Part shown: piece after piece, positions 17,197 to 25,301 of the stretch
How the letters are laid out: each line of letters starts with the position of its first letter
Position numbering within the stretch: position 1 is the first letter of the stretch
NCBI RefSeq assembly: GCF_032594915.1
Contig: NZ_CP118733.1
Coordinates: 1,736,001-1,800,000, forward strand
Direction of reading: 5' to 3'
DNA: 64,000 nucleotides
Source of the DNA: Streptococcus sp. 29896
Lineage (GTDB): Bacteria > Bacillota > Bacilli > Lactobacillales > Streptococcaceae
Program-made: the position numbers and the translations under genes
Notes under the pieces: generated by a model
Database searches by the model: none
Told to the model about the DNA's origin: nothing
The model's input: the letters and a program-made list of their open reading frames with translations, nothing else

Positions 17197-17682
17197 ATGC
17201 TAAAAGCTAAAGTTAAAACCCTCTATTGTGAATTGCTCGGAGAATCTATCAAGCAACAATTGATTAAACAAGAAATCCCTCAAAACGAAGTGTCTTACTA
17301 TTTTGATGATGACATCCGATTGATTTCTGCCCCTGCAATTAGCCAAATCCTAAAAGGGAAACGCAACATCACCTTAGATACTGTGGATGCCCTACAAGAA
17401 ACACTAGGACTAACCAATGTAAAAAGTGTCTTCTTCCCTAATCTTGACTTCTGTGAGTTACTCATTAGCCAATTGACAGAGTTGATTCTTACTAATGGTT
17501 CTAGCTATACAAAGCAACTCTTTCAAGCAAAAGAGAATGACATTCAACAGAATCTCTCAACCTTGACAACAGCTCTATATGATTACTTCCCTGATTTTCC
17601 TGAAGAAGAAACATCCTATCAAATCGCTGAAAGCTTAACTGAATGGTTAATTGAATTTGTTGCTCTTGTAGCACAACTTTAA
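17197..17682 (+). CDS. Probable helix-turn-helix regulator of the IME transfer module
   Basis: This 161-residue protein has an N-terminal HTH-like part (about 10-75), where SAPAISQILKGKRNITLDTV resembles the recognition helix and following turn of XRE-type repressors. The C-terminal half is helical and acidic with no recognised domain. It is the first gene rightward from the divergent intergenic region and probably controls the element's own promoters. GGAAAGGA lies upstream of the ATG at 17197. Confidence 0.7.
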   Translation: MLKAKVKTLYCELLGESIKQQLIKQEIPQNEVSYYFDDDIRLISAPAISQILKGKRNITLDTVDALQETLGLTNVKSVFFPNLDFCELLISQLTELILTNGSSYTKQLFQAKENDIQQNLSTLTTALYDYFPDFPEEETSYQIAESLTEWLIEFVALVAQL

Positions 17683-17825
17683 GTGCGACACTTTCAAGAT
17701 TCTTGAAATCGAGGTAATGCTAAATCAATTATCATAGAGGTGTACTTAGCTAAGACAGTCTAGCTCACGACTCAAACTGAGCATATCACTTTAACAAATT
17801 CCAAGACCATATGGAGGTAAAAGAT

Positions 17826-18146
17826 ATGGCAATTAAAACCAAACACAAAAAAGGTGGCTACTCCGCCACAACTGCAATGGAATATGTGAACCCTACGAAG
17901 CCGATTCACAGCCTGAGCATTGAACTAGAACCCCAACAACTCTTTGAGGACGGAAAGCCGACTGGTGAAATTATTGCCTACAAGGCAACCTTCATTCAAG
18001 AAGGCCTTGAGCCTTTTCAAGTCAAGTTTGAAGGCAAGGTCAAACTTCCTGAGTTTTTGAGCTTGGTTGAGTTTGACAACCTGCAAGCTGTTGAGGTTCG
18101 TTACAACGTCTACTTCAAAGCTGACGGTATCAAGGAGGTAAAATAA
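17826..18146 (+). CDS. Small IME protein upstream of the coupling ATPase, unrecognised
   Basis: This 106-residue protein of unknown function starts at MAIKTKHKKGG. The ATG at 17826 is chosen over that at 17811 because GGAGG (17813-17817) then sits 8 bases upstream. The sequence is beta-rich and charged. The gene ends in TAATG, overlapping the start of the FtsK-like gene, so the two are coupled and the protein probably acts in transfer or replication. A 15-bp perfect palindrome, TTCAAGATTCTTGAA, lies at 17693-17707, upstream of the gene. Confidence 0.7.
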   Translation: MAIKTKHKKGGYSATTAMEYVNPTKPIHSLSIELEPQQLFEDGKPTGEIIAYKATFIQEGLEPFQVKFEGKVKLPEFLSLVEFDNLQAVEVRYNVYFKADGIKEVK

Positions 18147-19231
18147 TGGCAACGAAAGCAGATACCATCCTACAATCTTACTTGCTCCAGAGCCTAAATA
18201 TGGCTCTGGGAGCTTTAATGCAGGGCGAGACCAGCTACACAAACAGCTTTAATATTTTGATTCAAGAAGATGGCTTCATCTTTGTTCCAAGGCTTCCTTG
18301 TGCCTATATCCTTGATGATGAGCTCTACGATAAAATCTTCTTAATTGCTAATGCTTCACTCTATCCACATTACACGCTATTGAAGCAGAACTCCACCTAT
18401 TTTGTTCCACTCAAGACAGATGATATTCATGTTCAGCGTGGACTCTTCTTTCCATGGAAGTTGGGTATCTCAAAACGCTTGGTCATACCTGACCTTGATA
18501 AGTATACTGCTGACCTACCAAAGAATCAAATTCCAATTATGGAAAATTTTGTTCTCAACCTTGATAAGGTCAATCATATGGCAATCTGTGGCAATAGTGG
18601 CTCAGGTAAGTCTTACGCACTCACCTATCTGCTGTCTGTGCTAAAAAATCAGTCTGATTTAATTATCGTAGACCCAAAATTCGATAGTCCAAGCCGTTGG
18701 GCTCGTGAATATAAAATTGCCATCATCCATCCCGTGGAAAATCGCTCTAAATCTGACTTCGTTTCAGAAGTCAATGAGCGTTTGAGTCAATGCCTAAATC
18801 TGATTCAACAACGTCAGGCAATTCTATATGACAACCCCCGCCATAAGTTCACCCATCTCACTATCGTCATGGACGAGGTGCTGGCTCTCTCAGAGGGTGT
18901 CAATAAGACCATCAAAGAGTCCTTCTTCTCCCTCTTATCGCAAATTGCTCTACTGGGACGAGCTACCAAGATTCACTTACTCCTTGTTAGCCAGCGTTTC
19001 GACCACACAACTATCCCAATTTCTGTTCGTGAGCAACTCAATGTTCTCATCCAGATTGGCAATATCAATAAAAAAACAACCCAATTCTTATTCCCTGACC
19101 TCGACCCCGAAGGCATTGTCATTCCTACTGGACACGGCACTGGATTGATTCAGGTGATTGATAATGAACATCCCTATCAAGTGCTTCCTTTACTTTGTCC
19201 AACATACTACACAACGGAGGGCATTCACTAA
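18146..19231 (+). CDS. FtsK/TcpA-like coupling ATPase of the IME
   Basis: This 361-residue ATPase has Walker A GNSGSGKS (149-156), a Walker B-like HLTIVMDEVLAL (238-249 approx., D243-E244), and LLLVSQRFDHTTIP downstream, in line with the FtsK/SpoIIIE-HerA group used as coupling proteins (TcpA type) by Gram-positive conjugative and mobilizable elements. It would bring the relaxase-DNA complex to a helper element's secretion channel. It has AAGGAGG at 8-base spacing and overlaps both neighbours by one or more bases. Confidence 0.85.
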   Translation: MATKADTILQSYLLQSLNMALGALMQGETSYTNSFNILIQEDGFIFVPRLPCAYILDDELYDKIFLIANASLYPHYTLLKQNSTYFVPLKTDDIHVQRGLFFPWKLGISKRLVIPDLDKYTADLPKNQIPIMENFVLNLDKVNHMAICGNSGSGKSYALTYLLSVLKNQSDLIIVDPKFDSPSRWAREYKIAIIHPVENRSKSDFVSEVNERLSQCLNLIQQRQAILYDNPRHKFTHLTIVMDEVLALSEGVNKTIKESFFSLLSQIALLGRATKIHLLLVSQRFDHTTIPISVREQLNVLIQIGNINKKTTQFLFPDLDPEGIVIPTGHGTGLIQVIDNEHPYQVLPLLCPTYYTTEGIH

Positions 19232-19842
19232 TGATGAAAAAATCATTCTTTATGAGGACTTACAACTTCAATATCTACTTGATGCTGTTTTCACTCCTAA
19301 CAGGTTTCCTTGGATGGTCATTAAGCTTTCTAGCAAGCACTATTGACTTAACACTTCCTATCGCACTTGACCTCTCTCAAGTCAATAGCTATCTAGCAAT
19401 AGGTAGCCATTACGCTTATATGGCTATGAGTTACTTACTCGGTACTTTGTTTGCATCCGTTACGCTTGAAGTCTTGAATCGTATCCGATTTGATAATCTT
19501 TTCAACTATTTCAAATCTATCTACCACACCTTCAAGCTCCGTAACTTCCTGACTCAACGAGAAAAGTCAGAGAAGGTCACCACCATAGACAACCAGACCA
19601 TTACCACCTACAACCCAATCAATGGTAGTTTCAATCGCTGTGCTCATAAGAGCGTGGTAGACATCCGAAAAGATGAAGTTACCGTCTTTATCAAAGTCCC
19701 TAGAGACCAGCAAGGGCAAAAAGTCTTGGGAGATATGACTTCCCAGTTGAAAGAAGAAGTCTCTAGCCAGCATCCTGACTACTATTTCTCTGCACCTAAT
19801 CGGGTTCGCAATAGCCTTTGGTTAGTTGGGAATAGACGGTAA
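19231..19842 (+). CDS. IME membrane protein of unknown function
   Basis: This 203-residue protein starts MMKKSFFMRTYNFNIYLM. The ATG at 19231 overlaps the ATPase stop as TAATG and has CGGAGG 10 bases upstream. Two hydrophobic segments (about 15-37 and 60-85) precede a soluble C-terminal region of about 110 residues. Its place between the coupling ATPase and Rep suggests a membrane partner in mobilisation. I do not recognise a family. Confidence 0.75.
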   Translation: MMKKSFFMRTYNFNIYLMLFSLLTGFLGWSLSFLASTIDLTLPIALDLSQVNSYLAIGSHYAYMAMSYLLGTLFASVTLEVLNRIRFDNLFNYFKSIYHTFKLRNFLTQREKSEKVTTIDNQTITTYNPINGSFNRCAHKSVVDIRKDEVTVFIKVPRDQQGQKVLGDMTSQLKEEVSSQHPDYYFSAPNRVRNSLWLVGNRR

Positions 19843-19905
19843 AAGAGGGGGCTATGGCTTGCGTTAAGCAGTAGCCAAATAGCTCCCTCTTTTCCATTGA
19901 ACAAG

Positions 19906-19937
19906 ATAATTGGGGATTACTACGACCCCCCAATTAT
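19906..19937 (+). other. Rolling-circle nick site (dso, probably also oriT) hairpin
   Basis: A perfect 10-bp stem (19906-19915 with 19928-19937) exposes a 12-base loop containing TACTACGAC (19918-19926). This is the nick sequence of the pMV158 plasmid family, cut between G and A (here 19924/19925) by RepB-type proteins. It lies 40 bases upstream of the rep gene, as in those plasmids. A second, imperfect inverted repeat (about 19843-19896) lies just before it. Confidence 0.85.
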
Positions 19938-19977
19938 CCAATAATCAGTAATCAAAATTAGAAAGGCATGTAAATAT

Positions 19978-20577
19978 ATGGCAAAAGAACAACGCTCAAG
20001 CAAGTGGACATTCCTGTTCTACAAAGAGAGTTGCCCTACTGACTATCTTGAGGTATTAGAAGAATTGCACATCCCCTTCATTCTGAGCCCTTGGCACGAC
20101 AAAGACATCAATCGACAAACAGGAGAACTGAAAAAAGCTCATAAACACGGAGCATTCTTCTTTGATTCACTCAAGAGCTACAAGCAAGTATCTGAGTTAA
20201 TCAAGGATAAATTGAATGGTCCTGCCCATGTGGAGGTTGTCCAATCTCCTAAGGGGCTCTTCGATTATTTCACTCACGCTGAAAATAAAGACAAAACCCA
20301 GTATGATGTGAATGACATTGAGGTTGGTTGTGGCTTCAACCTTGATAAGTTTCTTGTAGATATGAACTCAGATGAGTTTATGCACGAAGTCGTGGATATC
20401 ATCGAACAAAATGACTTCACTGAATTTGAAGAATTGGTTTGGTACGCACGTGCAAACCATACACCACTTCTTGGACTCATCATTGAACGTACCTACTTCT
20501 TCGCCAAATACCTTGATTCACGGCGTTGCAATCCACAGCGTAACAACATCAAGAAGGAGGATGAGAAATGCAAGTAA
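19978..20577 (+). CDS. pMV158-type (Rep_2) HUH replication initiator, possible relaxase of the IME
   Basis: This 199-residue protein has the HUH-endonuclease features of RepB: HDKD (40-43), HKH (55-57) as metal ligands, and the probable nucleophile Tyr97 in FDYFTH, close to the RepB positions (His39/Asp42, His55/His57, Tyr99). It should nick the hairpin just upstream (TACTACGAC) to start rolling-circle replication and, in this class of mobilizable element, may also act as the relaxase. The gene overlaps the excisionase gene by 10 bases. Confidence 0.9.
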   Translation: MAKEQRSSKWTFLFYKESCPTDYLEVLEELHIPFILSPWHDKDINRQTGELKKAHKHGAFFFDSLKSYKQVSELIKDKLNGPAHVEVVQSPKGLFDYFTHAENKDKTQYDVNDIEVGCGFNLDKFLVDMNSDEFMHEVVDIIEQNDFTEFEELVWYARANHTPLLGLIIERTYFFAKYLDSRRCNPQRNNIKKEDEKCK

Positions 20578-20831
20578 TCCTTCCAGATGAACAGATTCAT
20601 CAAATTCAGATACTACTTTCAAATCTTATCCAAAAAGAAATTGAACAACAACTAGAGCAAAGTGGTCTAAATAGCCCCTACCTAAACAAGCAACAAGCCT
20701 GCGACTATCTCGGTATATCTAACAATACACTGGATAATTGGATTAAAAAAGGGCTTCCAGCAATCAAAATCGGAAAGACTATCCGATTTCACATAGAATC
20801 AATCGACCGCTGGCTAACCACTCACAACTAG
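20568..20831 (+). CDS. xis: Excisionase-like DNA-binding protein
   Basis: This 87-residue protein has a C-terminal winged-helix motif of the excisionase/MerR-like type: YLNKQQACDYLGISNNTLDN (39-58) followed by WIKKGLPAIKIGKTIRF. Such proteins direct integrases towards excision. The ATG at 20568 has AAGGAGG 7 bases upstream and lies within the end of rep. The integrase gene follows after 64 bases. Confidence 0.85.
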   Translation: MQVILPDEQIHQIQILLSNLIQKEIEQQLEQSGLNSPYLNKQQACDYLGISNNTLDNWIKKGLPAIKIGKTIRFHIESIDRWLTTHN

Positions 20832-20895
20832 AAAATTCAGGATTTTTGTTTTATAATGGTCATGATATTTTCTGGTTCGATATAAGGAGAATATC

Positions 20896-22113
20896 ATGAC
20901 TATCACTAAGACAAAAAATGGAACTTACCGCCTAAAAGTCTATATCCCAATTGAAGCACGAATGCCACTCGGCATCGTGAATAACAACTACTTTGATAAG
21001 CGGTTCAAGACAAGAAAGGAGGCTAGACAAGCAGAGATAGACCTTTTAACCAAACTAAATCAGATTGAAAATAACGAGTTTACAGGACTTGGTAAAGGGG
21101 AAATACTTTTCAAAGATTTCTATGAAAAAATTTGGTGGGATTCCTACAAATCAGGGCAAACAACCTCAACTTCTAAACCACCAACTCGGTCAACCGTTGC
21201 CAATACTAAAACTTGCTTTGAAAAACACATTTTACCTTTGCTAGGTAACTATACAATTCAATTTCTCAATCAGAATAAGCAAGTTATTCTGAACTTAATG
21301 ACTGCTAAGGCGAATGAATACGCTAACTTCAAAACTCTCAGAAGTTACGTTATTTCAATATTTGACTGGGCAGAAGAACTTGAATATATTGAAGCTAATC
21401 GTATCGCAAAAACCTTACGCCGTATCAAGTCAACAAAGAAAATCCATCTAGCAGAGGCTCGAAAAGATGAAGACCTATATCTCACTCAGGAACAATTACA
21501 AGCATGGTTTACTGCGTTCAAGCAAGATTTGGATGATGATAAAATCTCGTTAAAAGACTATGTTCTCTTCTATTTAACCTTTTTTCTAGGAGATAGGAAA
21601 TCGGAAACTTATGCTTTACAATGGAAACACATTGATTTTTCAACCTCACAAATCCAACTGATTCAAGCTCTAGATAGATATGGGGAAGTTAAATCAACCA
21701 AAGGAAATAAGAAAACGATATTTTCAATTTCAAATGACTTAGTTCAACTTCTCAACTCATGGAAAGAACAACAAAAACAGGAGCTAGCTAGGTTTGGAAT
21801 TATTAGCAATCCTGAACAGTTTGTTTTTACCTATATTGATACCAAAGGTAATGTTAACGCACGTCTACATCCTGACTACTTAAATAATAAAATGAAGACC
21901 GTCAGAAATCGTCATAAAGAGCTCGCCCATGCCACACCTCACAAGTTAAGACATACAGGGGCAACACTCGCTAAACAAGCAGGAATGAGCTTAGAAGCCA
22001 TTTCTGAGGCTCTGACACATAGCGATACTGCAACGACTCAGATTTATGTCAATACTTCCAATGTCGTTCCTATGGCAGTTGGCGAATTTGCCTTGAAGTC
22101 TCTAAAACAATAA
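20896..22113 (+). CDS. int: Site-specific tyrosine integrase
   Basis: This 405-residue tyrosine recombinase has an N-terminal arm-binding domain (about 1-65), a core-binding domain, and a catalytic domain with Arg234 (GDRKSE), His349 and Arg352 (PHKLRHT), His375 (LTHSD) and the nucleophile Tyr384 (QIYVNTS). It is complete and likely active. Its stop lies about 110 bases from the rpsI stop, next to attR. AGGTRAA-type repeats just downstream (22111-22141) may be its arm sites. Confidence 0.95.
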   Translation: MTITKTKNGTYRLKVYIPIEARMPLGIVNNNYFDKRFKTRKEARQAEIDLLTKLNQIENNEFTGLGKGEILFKDFYEKIWWDSYKSGQTTSTSKPPTRSTVANTKTCFEKHILPLLGNYTIQFLNQNKQVILNLMTAKANEYANFKTLRSYVISIFDWAEELEYIEANRIAKTLRRIKSTKKIHLAEARKDEDLYLTQEQLQAWFTAFKQDLDDDKISLKDYVLFYLTFFLGDRKSETYALQWKHIDFSTSQIQLIQALDRYGEVKSTKGNKKTIFSISNDLVQLLNSWKEQQKQELARFGIISNPEQFVFTYIDTKGNVNARLHPDYLNNKMKTVRNRHKELAHATPHKLRHTGATLAKQAGMSLEAISEALTHSDTATTQIYVNTSNVVPMAVGEFALKSLKQ

Positions 22114-22157
22114 GGTGAAAATAAGGTAAATTTTGAGGTGAACTTTTCCAAAAAACA

Positions 22158-22196
22158 ACGAAAAAAGCACCCATGAGGTAAACTCTTGAGTGCTTT
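22158..22196 (-). terminator. Element-supplied rpsI terminator
   Basis: AAAGCAC (22164-22170) pairs with GTGCTTT (22190-22196), with further internal pairing and a T-run on the minus strand. It follows the rpsI stop at 22221 and replaces the displaced terminator at 9814-9849. Confidence 0.75.
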
Positions 22197-22220
22197 GAAA
22201 CGTTGATATATCGCTTGATA

Positions 22221-22613
22221 TTAACGTTTACTGAATTGTGAAGCTTTACGTGCTTTCTTAAGACCTGGTTTCTTACGTTCAACCATACGAGCGTCACGTG
22301 TAAGAAGGCCTGCGCGTTTCAATGAATCGCGGAAGTCTGGGTCTACTTGAAGCAATGCACGCGCGATACCGTGGCGGATCGCACCTGATTGACCACCGTA
22401 ACCACCACCGTTCACGTTAACGAAAACGTCGTATGAACCTTGTGTTGAAGTTACTGCGAATGGTTGGTTGATAACCAAACGAAGGTCAGCATGTGGGATG
22501 TACTCTTCTACATCTTTTTTGTTTACTGTGATTTTACCAGTACCTGGGACCAAACGTACGCGTGCAACCGCGTTTTTACGACGACCAGTACCTGTGTATT
22601 GTGCTTGTGCCAT
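22221..22613 (-). CDS. rpsI: 30S ribosomal protein S9
   Basis: This 130-residue S9 starts [18 protein letters not shown] and ends in the conserved [12 protein letters not shown] tail, which reaches the ribosomal P site. It is co-transcribed with rplM (20-base gap). The last eight codons appear to be supplied by the integrated element while keeping the protein sequence intact, so the insertion should be functionally silent for the ribosome. Confidence 0.98.
   Translation of the reverse strand: MAQAQYTGTGRRKNAVARVRLVPGTGKITVNKKDVEEYIPHADLRLVINQPFAVTSTQGSYDVFVNVNGGGYGGQSGAIRHGIARALLQVDPDFRDSLKRAGLLTRDARMVERKKPGLKKARKASQFSKR
22242..22270 (-). repeat. attR: 29-bp core repeat inside the rpsI 3' end
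   Basis: Bases 22242-22270 are identical to 9896-9924. Downstream of this core the codons belong to the element: TCA CAA TTC AGT AAA CGT TAA replaces the displaced AGC CAG TTC TCA AAA CGT TAA, without any change in protein. Confidence 0.92.
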
Positions 22614-22632
22614 TTAGATTACGTCCTTTCCC

Positions 22633-23079
22633 TTAGATAAGACCTGAAATATCAAGTACTTCTGGTTGTTGTGCAGCGTGAGTGTGCTCAGCACCTACAA
22701 ACACTTTCAATTTCATGCCTTGTGCACGACCAAGTGTGTTGTGTGGAAGCATACCTTTAACTGATTTTTCAATCAAACGAACAGCGTTTTTAGAACGCAA
22801 TTCACCAGCTGAGATTGATTTCAATCCGCCTGGGTGGTTTGAGTGAGTGTAGTAGATTTTATCAGTTGCTTTTTTACCAGTCAATTTCACTTTCTCAGCG
22901 TTGATAACGATAACGAAGTCACCAGTATCAGTGTGAGGTGTGAAAGTTGGTTTGTTTTTACCGCGAAGAACGCTAGCAACTACTGCTGAAAGGCGTCCAA
23001 GAGGTACATCAGTAGCGTCTACTACATACCATTTACGTTCAACTTGGCCTGGTTTAGCCATAAATGTTGTTTTGTTCAT
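22633..23079 (-). CDS. rplM: 50S ribosomal protein L13
   Basis: This 148-residue L13 carries the typical [15 protein letters not shown] (17-31) and the glycine/lysine-rich [11 protein letters not shown] segment. It is the first gene of the rplM-rpsI operon, preceded by a structured leader (23105-23172) and a good promoter. ATG at 23079 follows AGGAG with normal spacing. Confidence 0.98.
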   Translation of the reverse strand: MNKTTFMAKPGQVERKWYVVDATDVPLGRLSAVVASVLRGKNKPTFTPHTDTGDFVIVINAEKVKLTGKKATDKIYYTHSNHPGGLKSISAGELRSKNAVRLIEKSVKGMLPHNTLGRAQGMKLKVFVGAEHTHAAQQPEVLDISGLI

Positions 23080-23104
23080 GATTTCTCCTATACGAATCGT
23101 TTTT

Positions 23105-23172
23105 GTTTACTGGGCGGATGTTCCGGTCCGCGGGTATTTGGAAGGTTCCGGGGCCTTTCAAATGGGGTAAAC
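23105..23172 (-). ncRNA. L13 ribosomal protein leader
   Basis: The closing stem GTTTAC/GTAAAC (23167-23172 with 23105-23110) encloses a GC-rich conserved core. Size, position directly upstream of rplM and core features match the Firmicute L13 leader, which is thought to bind L13 for feedback control. Confidence 0.8.
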
Positions 23173-23185
23173 AATACCGTCTACC

Positions 23186-23214
23186 ATTCTATCAAATCTA
23201 CTAGTCTCCGTCAA
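23186..23214 (-). promoter_or_regulatory. rplM-rpsI promoter
   Basis: TTGACG (23209-23214), 17-base spacer and TAGAAT (23186-23191) on the minus strand, just ahead of the L13 leader. Confidence 0.75.
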
Positions 23215-23288
23215 GCCATTTTACTTTACTTTTTTTATTTTTTGAAAGATAGCAGAGCTGCTGAGAATGAAAGCCTTGCCATCTACAA

Positions 23289-23942
23289 CTACTCCTCTCT
23301 AGTTCGCTTCCAATCAAAATGTGTCCCACTTACACTATAGGCATGATAACCTCTCTTATTTAGAAAGGCCGCCGCCCGATTGGCATAGGTACAGAATAAT
23401 CCCCTACAATACAGAATAATTGGTTTATCGCGCTTTAATTCCTCTAAATGCTCCTCCAATTGACTGAAGGGAATATTCACCGCCCCATCTACATGCTCCA
23501 GCTCAAATTCACTAACGCTTCTTAGATCAACTAGTTGTGCCTGGCTAGAAAAGACCTTATCCTTGGCTTCATCTAAACCAATTGTTTGGATTGCTTTATC
23601 TTGCTCAATATAACTCTTTTCAATCCACCCTAACATCGGCGACCGTTCTTCACTAATGGAATGAATATCAGACAAGAGTTTTTCTACTGTCGAGGTGGAA
23701 ATACTGTACCAAATATATTTTCCGTCTCTTTCAATTGAAACGAGAGATGCTTCCTTCAGAACTTGCAAATGCCTAGATGTATTAGCTGTTGTCATATCGG
23801 TCATTCTGGTTAGCTGTTCTACCGTCTTGGGGCCATGAATTAAACGGTGAAGTATCTCCAAGCGTTTTTCACTAGAAAGGGCTTTGGCGATCCGAACATA
23901 TTCTAAAAATACTTGATCCATATAGTCACGATCTTGACTCAT
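23289..23942 (-). CDS. ArsR-family regulator fused to a rhodanese domain
   Basis: This 217-residue protein has an ArsR-type winged helix (about 12-95) with the recognition helix near TTANTSRHLQVLKEA (51-65), followed by a rhodanese domain (about 120-217). The rhodanese active loop CRGLFC holds Cys179 and Cys184, and the HTH part has no cysteine at all. Sensing of sulfane sulfur through persulfidation or a tri/tetrasulfide bridge between these two cysteines is the obvious inference. The gene lies just downstream of a sulfur-handling operon, after a 17-bp inverted repeat, and has its own TATAAT. Confidence 0.85.
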   Translation of the reverse strand: MSQDRDYMDQVFLEYVRIAKALSSEKRLEILHRLIHGPKTVEQLTRMTDMTTANTSRHLQVLKEASLVSIERDGKYIWYSISTSTVEKLLSDIHSISEERSPMLGWIEKSYIEQDKAIQTIGLDEAKDKVFSSQAQLVDLRSVSEFELEHVDGAVNIPFSQLEEHLEELKRDKPIILYCRGLFCTYANRAAAFLNKRGYHAYSVSGTHFDWKRTREE

Positions 23943-23971
23943 GATGACTCCTTGCTAAACTTACTGTTTCC

Positions 23972-24024
23972 ATTATAGCATATAGTAAAAATACTCTGCT
24001 AGTCAGAACTAACAAAGTATTTTT
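23972..24024 (-). promoter_or_regulatory. ArsR-rhodanese -10 box and long inverted repeat (operator and/or terminator)
   Basis: TATAAT (23972-23977) precedes the regulator. Upstream, arms 23987-24003 and 24008-24024 match at 15 of 17 positions around a 4-base centre. With its flanking A and T runs this could terminate the upstream sulfur operon in RNA, or serve as an operator in DNA. Confidence 0.6.
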
Positions 24025-24041
24025 CCTTAATACTATAGGAA

Positions 24042-25301
24042 TTAGAGTTCTAATTTCTTGGCTACCGTATTACCTAGCACTCCACCCGCAACCAGAACAA
24101 CTAAGAAAATCCATCCCGACAGAGAATAATTCGCAATCGGAGTAAAGAGAGCCCCTACATTACAGCCATTAGACAACCGCGTTCCAAATCCCATCAGCAA
24201 TCCTCCTACTGCAAAGAAGAAAGCCTGTTTTGGAGTAATTTTCAACTCTGATTTGGCTACTTTGGTAAAGGTACCTGAGGTCAATAAGAAGAAAATTGTC
24301 CCTAACATGATTCCAAAGTTTTGTGTGCTAATTGGATGTTCAAAGAATGGTGTTGAAAATGCCCCCTCTGGCATCAGGGTAAACTCCGCCAAACTACTTG
24401 CATCTATACCAAACAGCATCAAGAATTGACCAAACCATAAACCGTAGGGAGTACTTGCACCCCAACCTGCTTTTGTCACTCCCATTAAGAGAGTGAAGAG
24501 AATGGCAAGAATAACCGCAGCTTTACGCAAAGACCATGCTTTTACAAACAAGCGATCATACCAGCCTGCCTCATCCGCTGGATTTTCCAAAGACTCTGCC
24601 ACTTCCATATCTTGAATTTTCTCACCGAAGTGCCCTGTGTAAGTTCCGTTTTGCTTCCGGTAATTTTCATATCGGTAGGAAAGCCAAATAACAATCCCAC
24701 AAAGAAGGCCTGTAAAGAGCAACGCTCCCAAATATCCACCTAAACCGTCAAAAGCAAATAGGTCTGGCAGATAAACTCCCCCATATAGTTTCGAACCAAC
24801 TTCTGTTGTAAACCACGACTTAGTAATCCAACTAGCTGAATTTTGTACTGGGAAACCTATAAAGACTCCCAAGCAGAAAAATACCAAGGTAATCAGTCCG
24901 CGAGGCAAAGCTGTGACCAAATCTGTCAACACTCCCGAAGCACAACAAGATGAGAAGGTCATCCCAAAACCAAATAGAATTCCTCCTAAAAGGAGACCTA
25001 GGTTAATTGGATTCACCCACAAATCATAAGATGCTGCATCTGCATTGAATAGAAAAGCTGTGCTAAGCAAGGTTGTAATAAAGAACATCATCATCATTGT
25101 ACGCATCAACCGTGTAGAGCCTGTTCGATATGCTCGATTGACACTGCCTGCAAAGCCTGTGTAACCACGACTGAGAGTGTAGCCAAAAGCTACACCCATA
25201 ATGAGACGAAAGAATAACATATCCGATGACAATAACTTTGGTCCTAAAACCAGAATAGCTGCTCCTAATAGAAAACCGCTATAACGTTCTACATGTTTCA
25301 T
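24042..25301 (-). CDS. YeeE/YedE family (TsuA-like) sulfur-compound transporter
   Basis: This 419-residue polytopic membrane protein consists of two YeeE/YedE halves. Each half has the conserved Cys-containing signature: GFGMTFSSCCASGVLTDL and GFGTRLSNGCNVGALF. In TsuA-type transporters such cysteines pass thiosulfate across the membrane. The ATG at 25301 overlaps the stop of the APC permease gene (ATGA), so the two transporters are made together. The substrate could be thiosulfate or another sulfane-sulfur compound. Confidence 0.85.
   Translation of the reverse strand: MKHVERYSGFLLGAAILVLGPKLLSSDMLFFRLIMGVAFGYTLSRGYTGFAGSVNRAYRTGSTRLMRTMMMMFFITTLLSTAFLFNADAASYDLWVNPINLGLLLGGILFGFGMTFSSCCASGVLTDLVTALPRGLITLVFFCLGVFIGFPVQNSASWITKSWFTTEVGSKLYGGVYLPDLFAFDGLGGYLGALLFTGLLCGIVIWLSYRYENYRKQNGTYTGHFGEKIQDMEVAESLENPADEAGWYDRLFVKAWSLRKAAVILAILFTLLMGVTKAGWGASTPYGLWFGQFLMLFGIDASSLAEFTLMPEGAFSTPFFEHPISTQNFGIMLGTIFFLLTSGTFTKVAKSELKITPKQAFFFAVGGLLMGFGTRLSNGCNVGALFTPIANYSLSGWIFLVVLVAGGVLGNTVAKKLEL

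Larger units (their letters stand above)
9896..22270. mobile_element. Integrative mobilizable element (IME) in the 3' end of rpsI, with type III R-M cargo
   Basis: The element is bounded by 29-bp direct repeats (9896-9924 and 22242-22270), giving about 12.35 kb. The integrase is next to rpsI, as usual for 3'-end insertions. The plus-strand module holds a regulator, a small protein, an FtsK/TcpA-like ATPase, a membrane protein, a pMV158-type Rep with its nick-site hairpin, an excisionase and the integrase. There are no type IV secretion genes, so transfer would need a helper conjugative element. The minus-strand half is a four-gene restriction/defence operon. A 17-bp repeat near both ends (10025-10041 and 22118-22134) may bind the integrase. 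Rep/TcpA-type IMEs at rpsI are known in streptococci. Confidence 0.9.

Noticed and set aside
9896..22270. Complete self-transmissible ICE
   Set aside because: No VirB4, VirB6 or other secretion-channel genes are present between the attachment repeats; only a coupling ATPase and Rep are seen.
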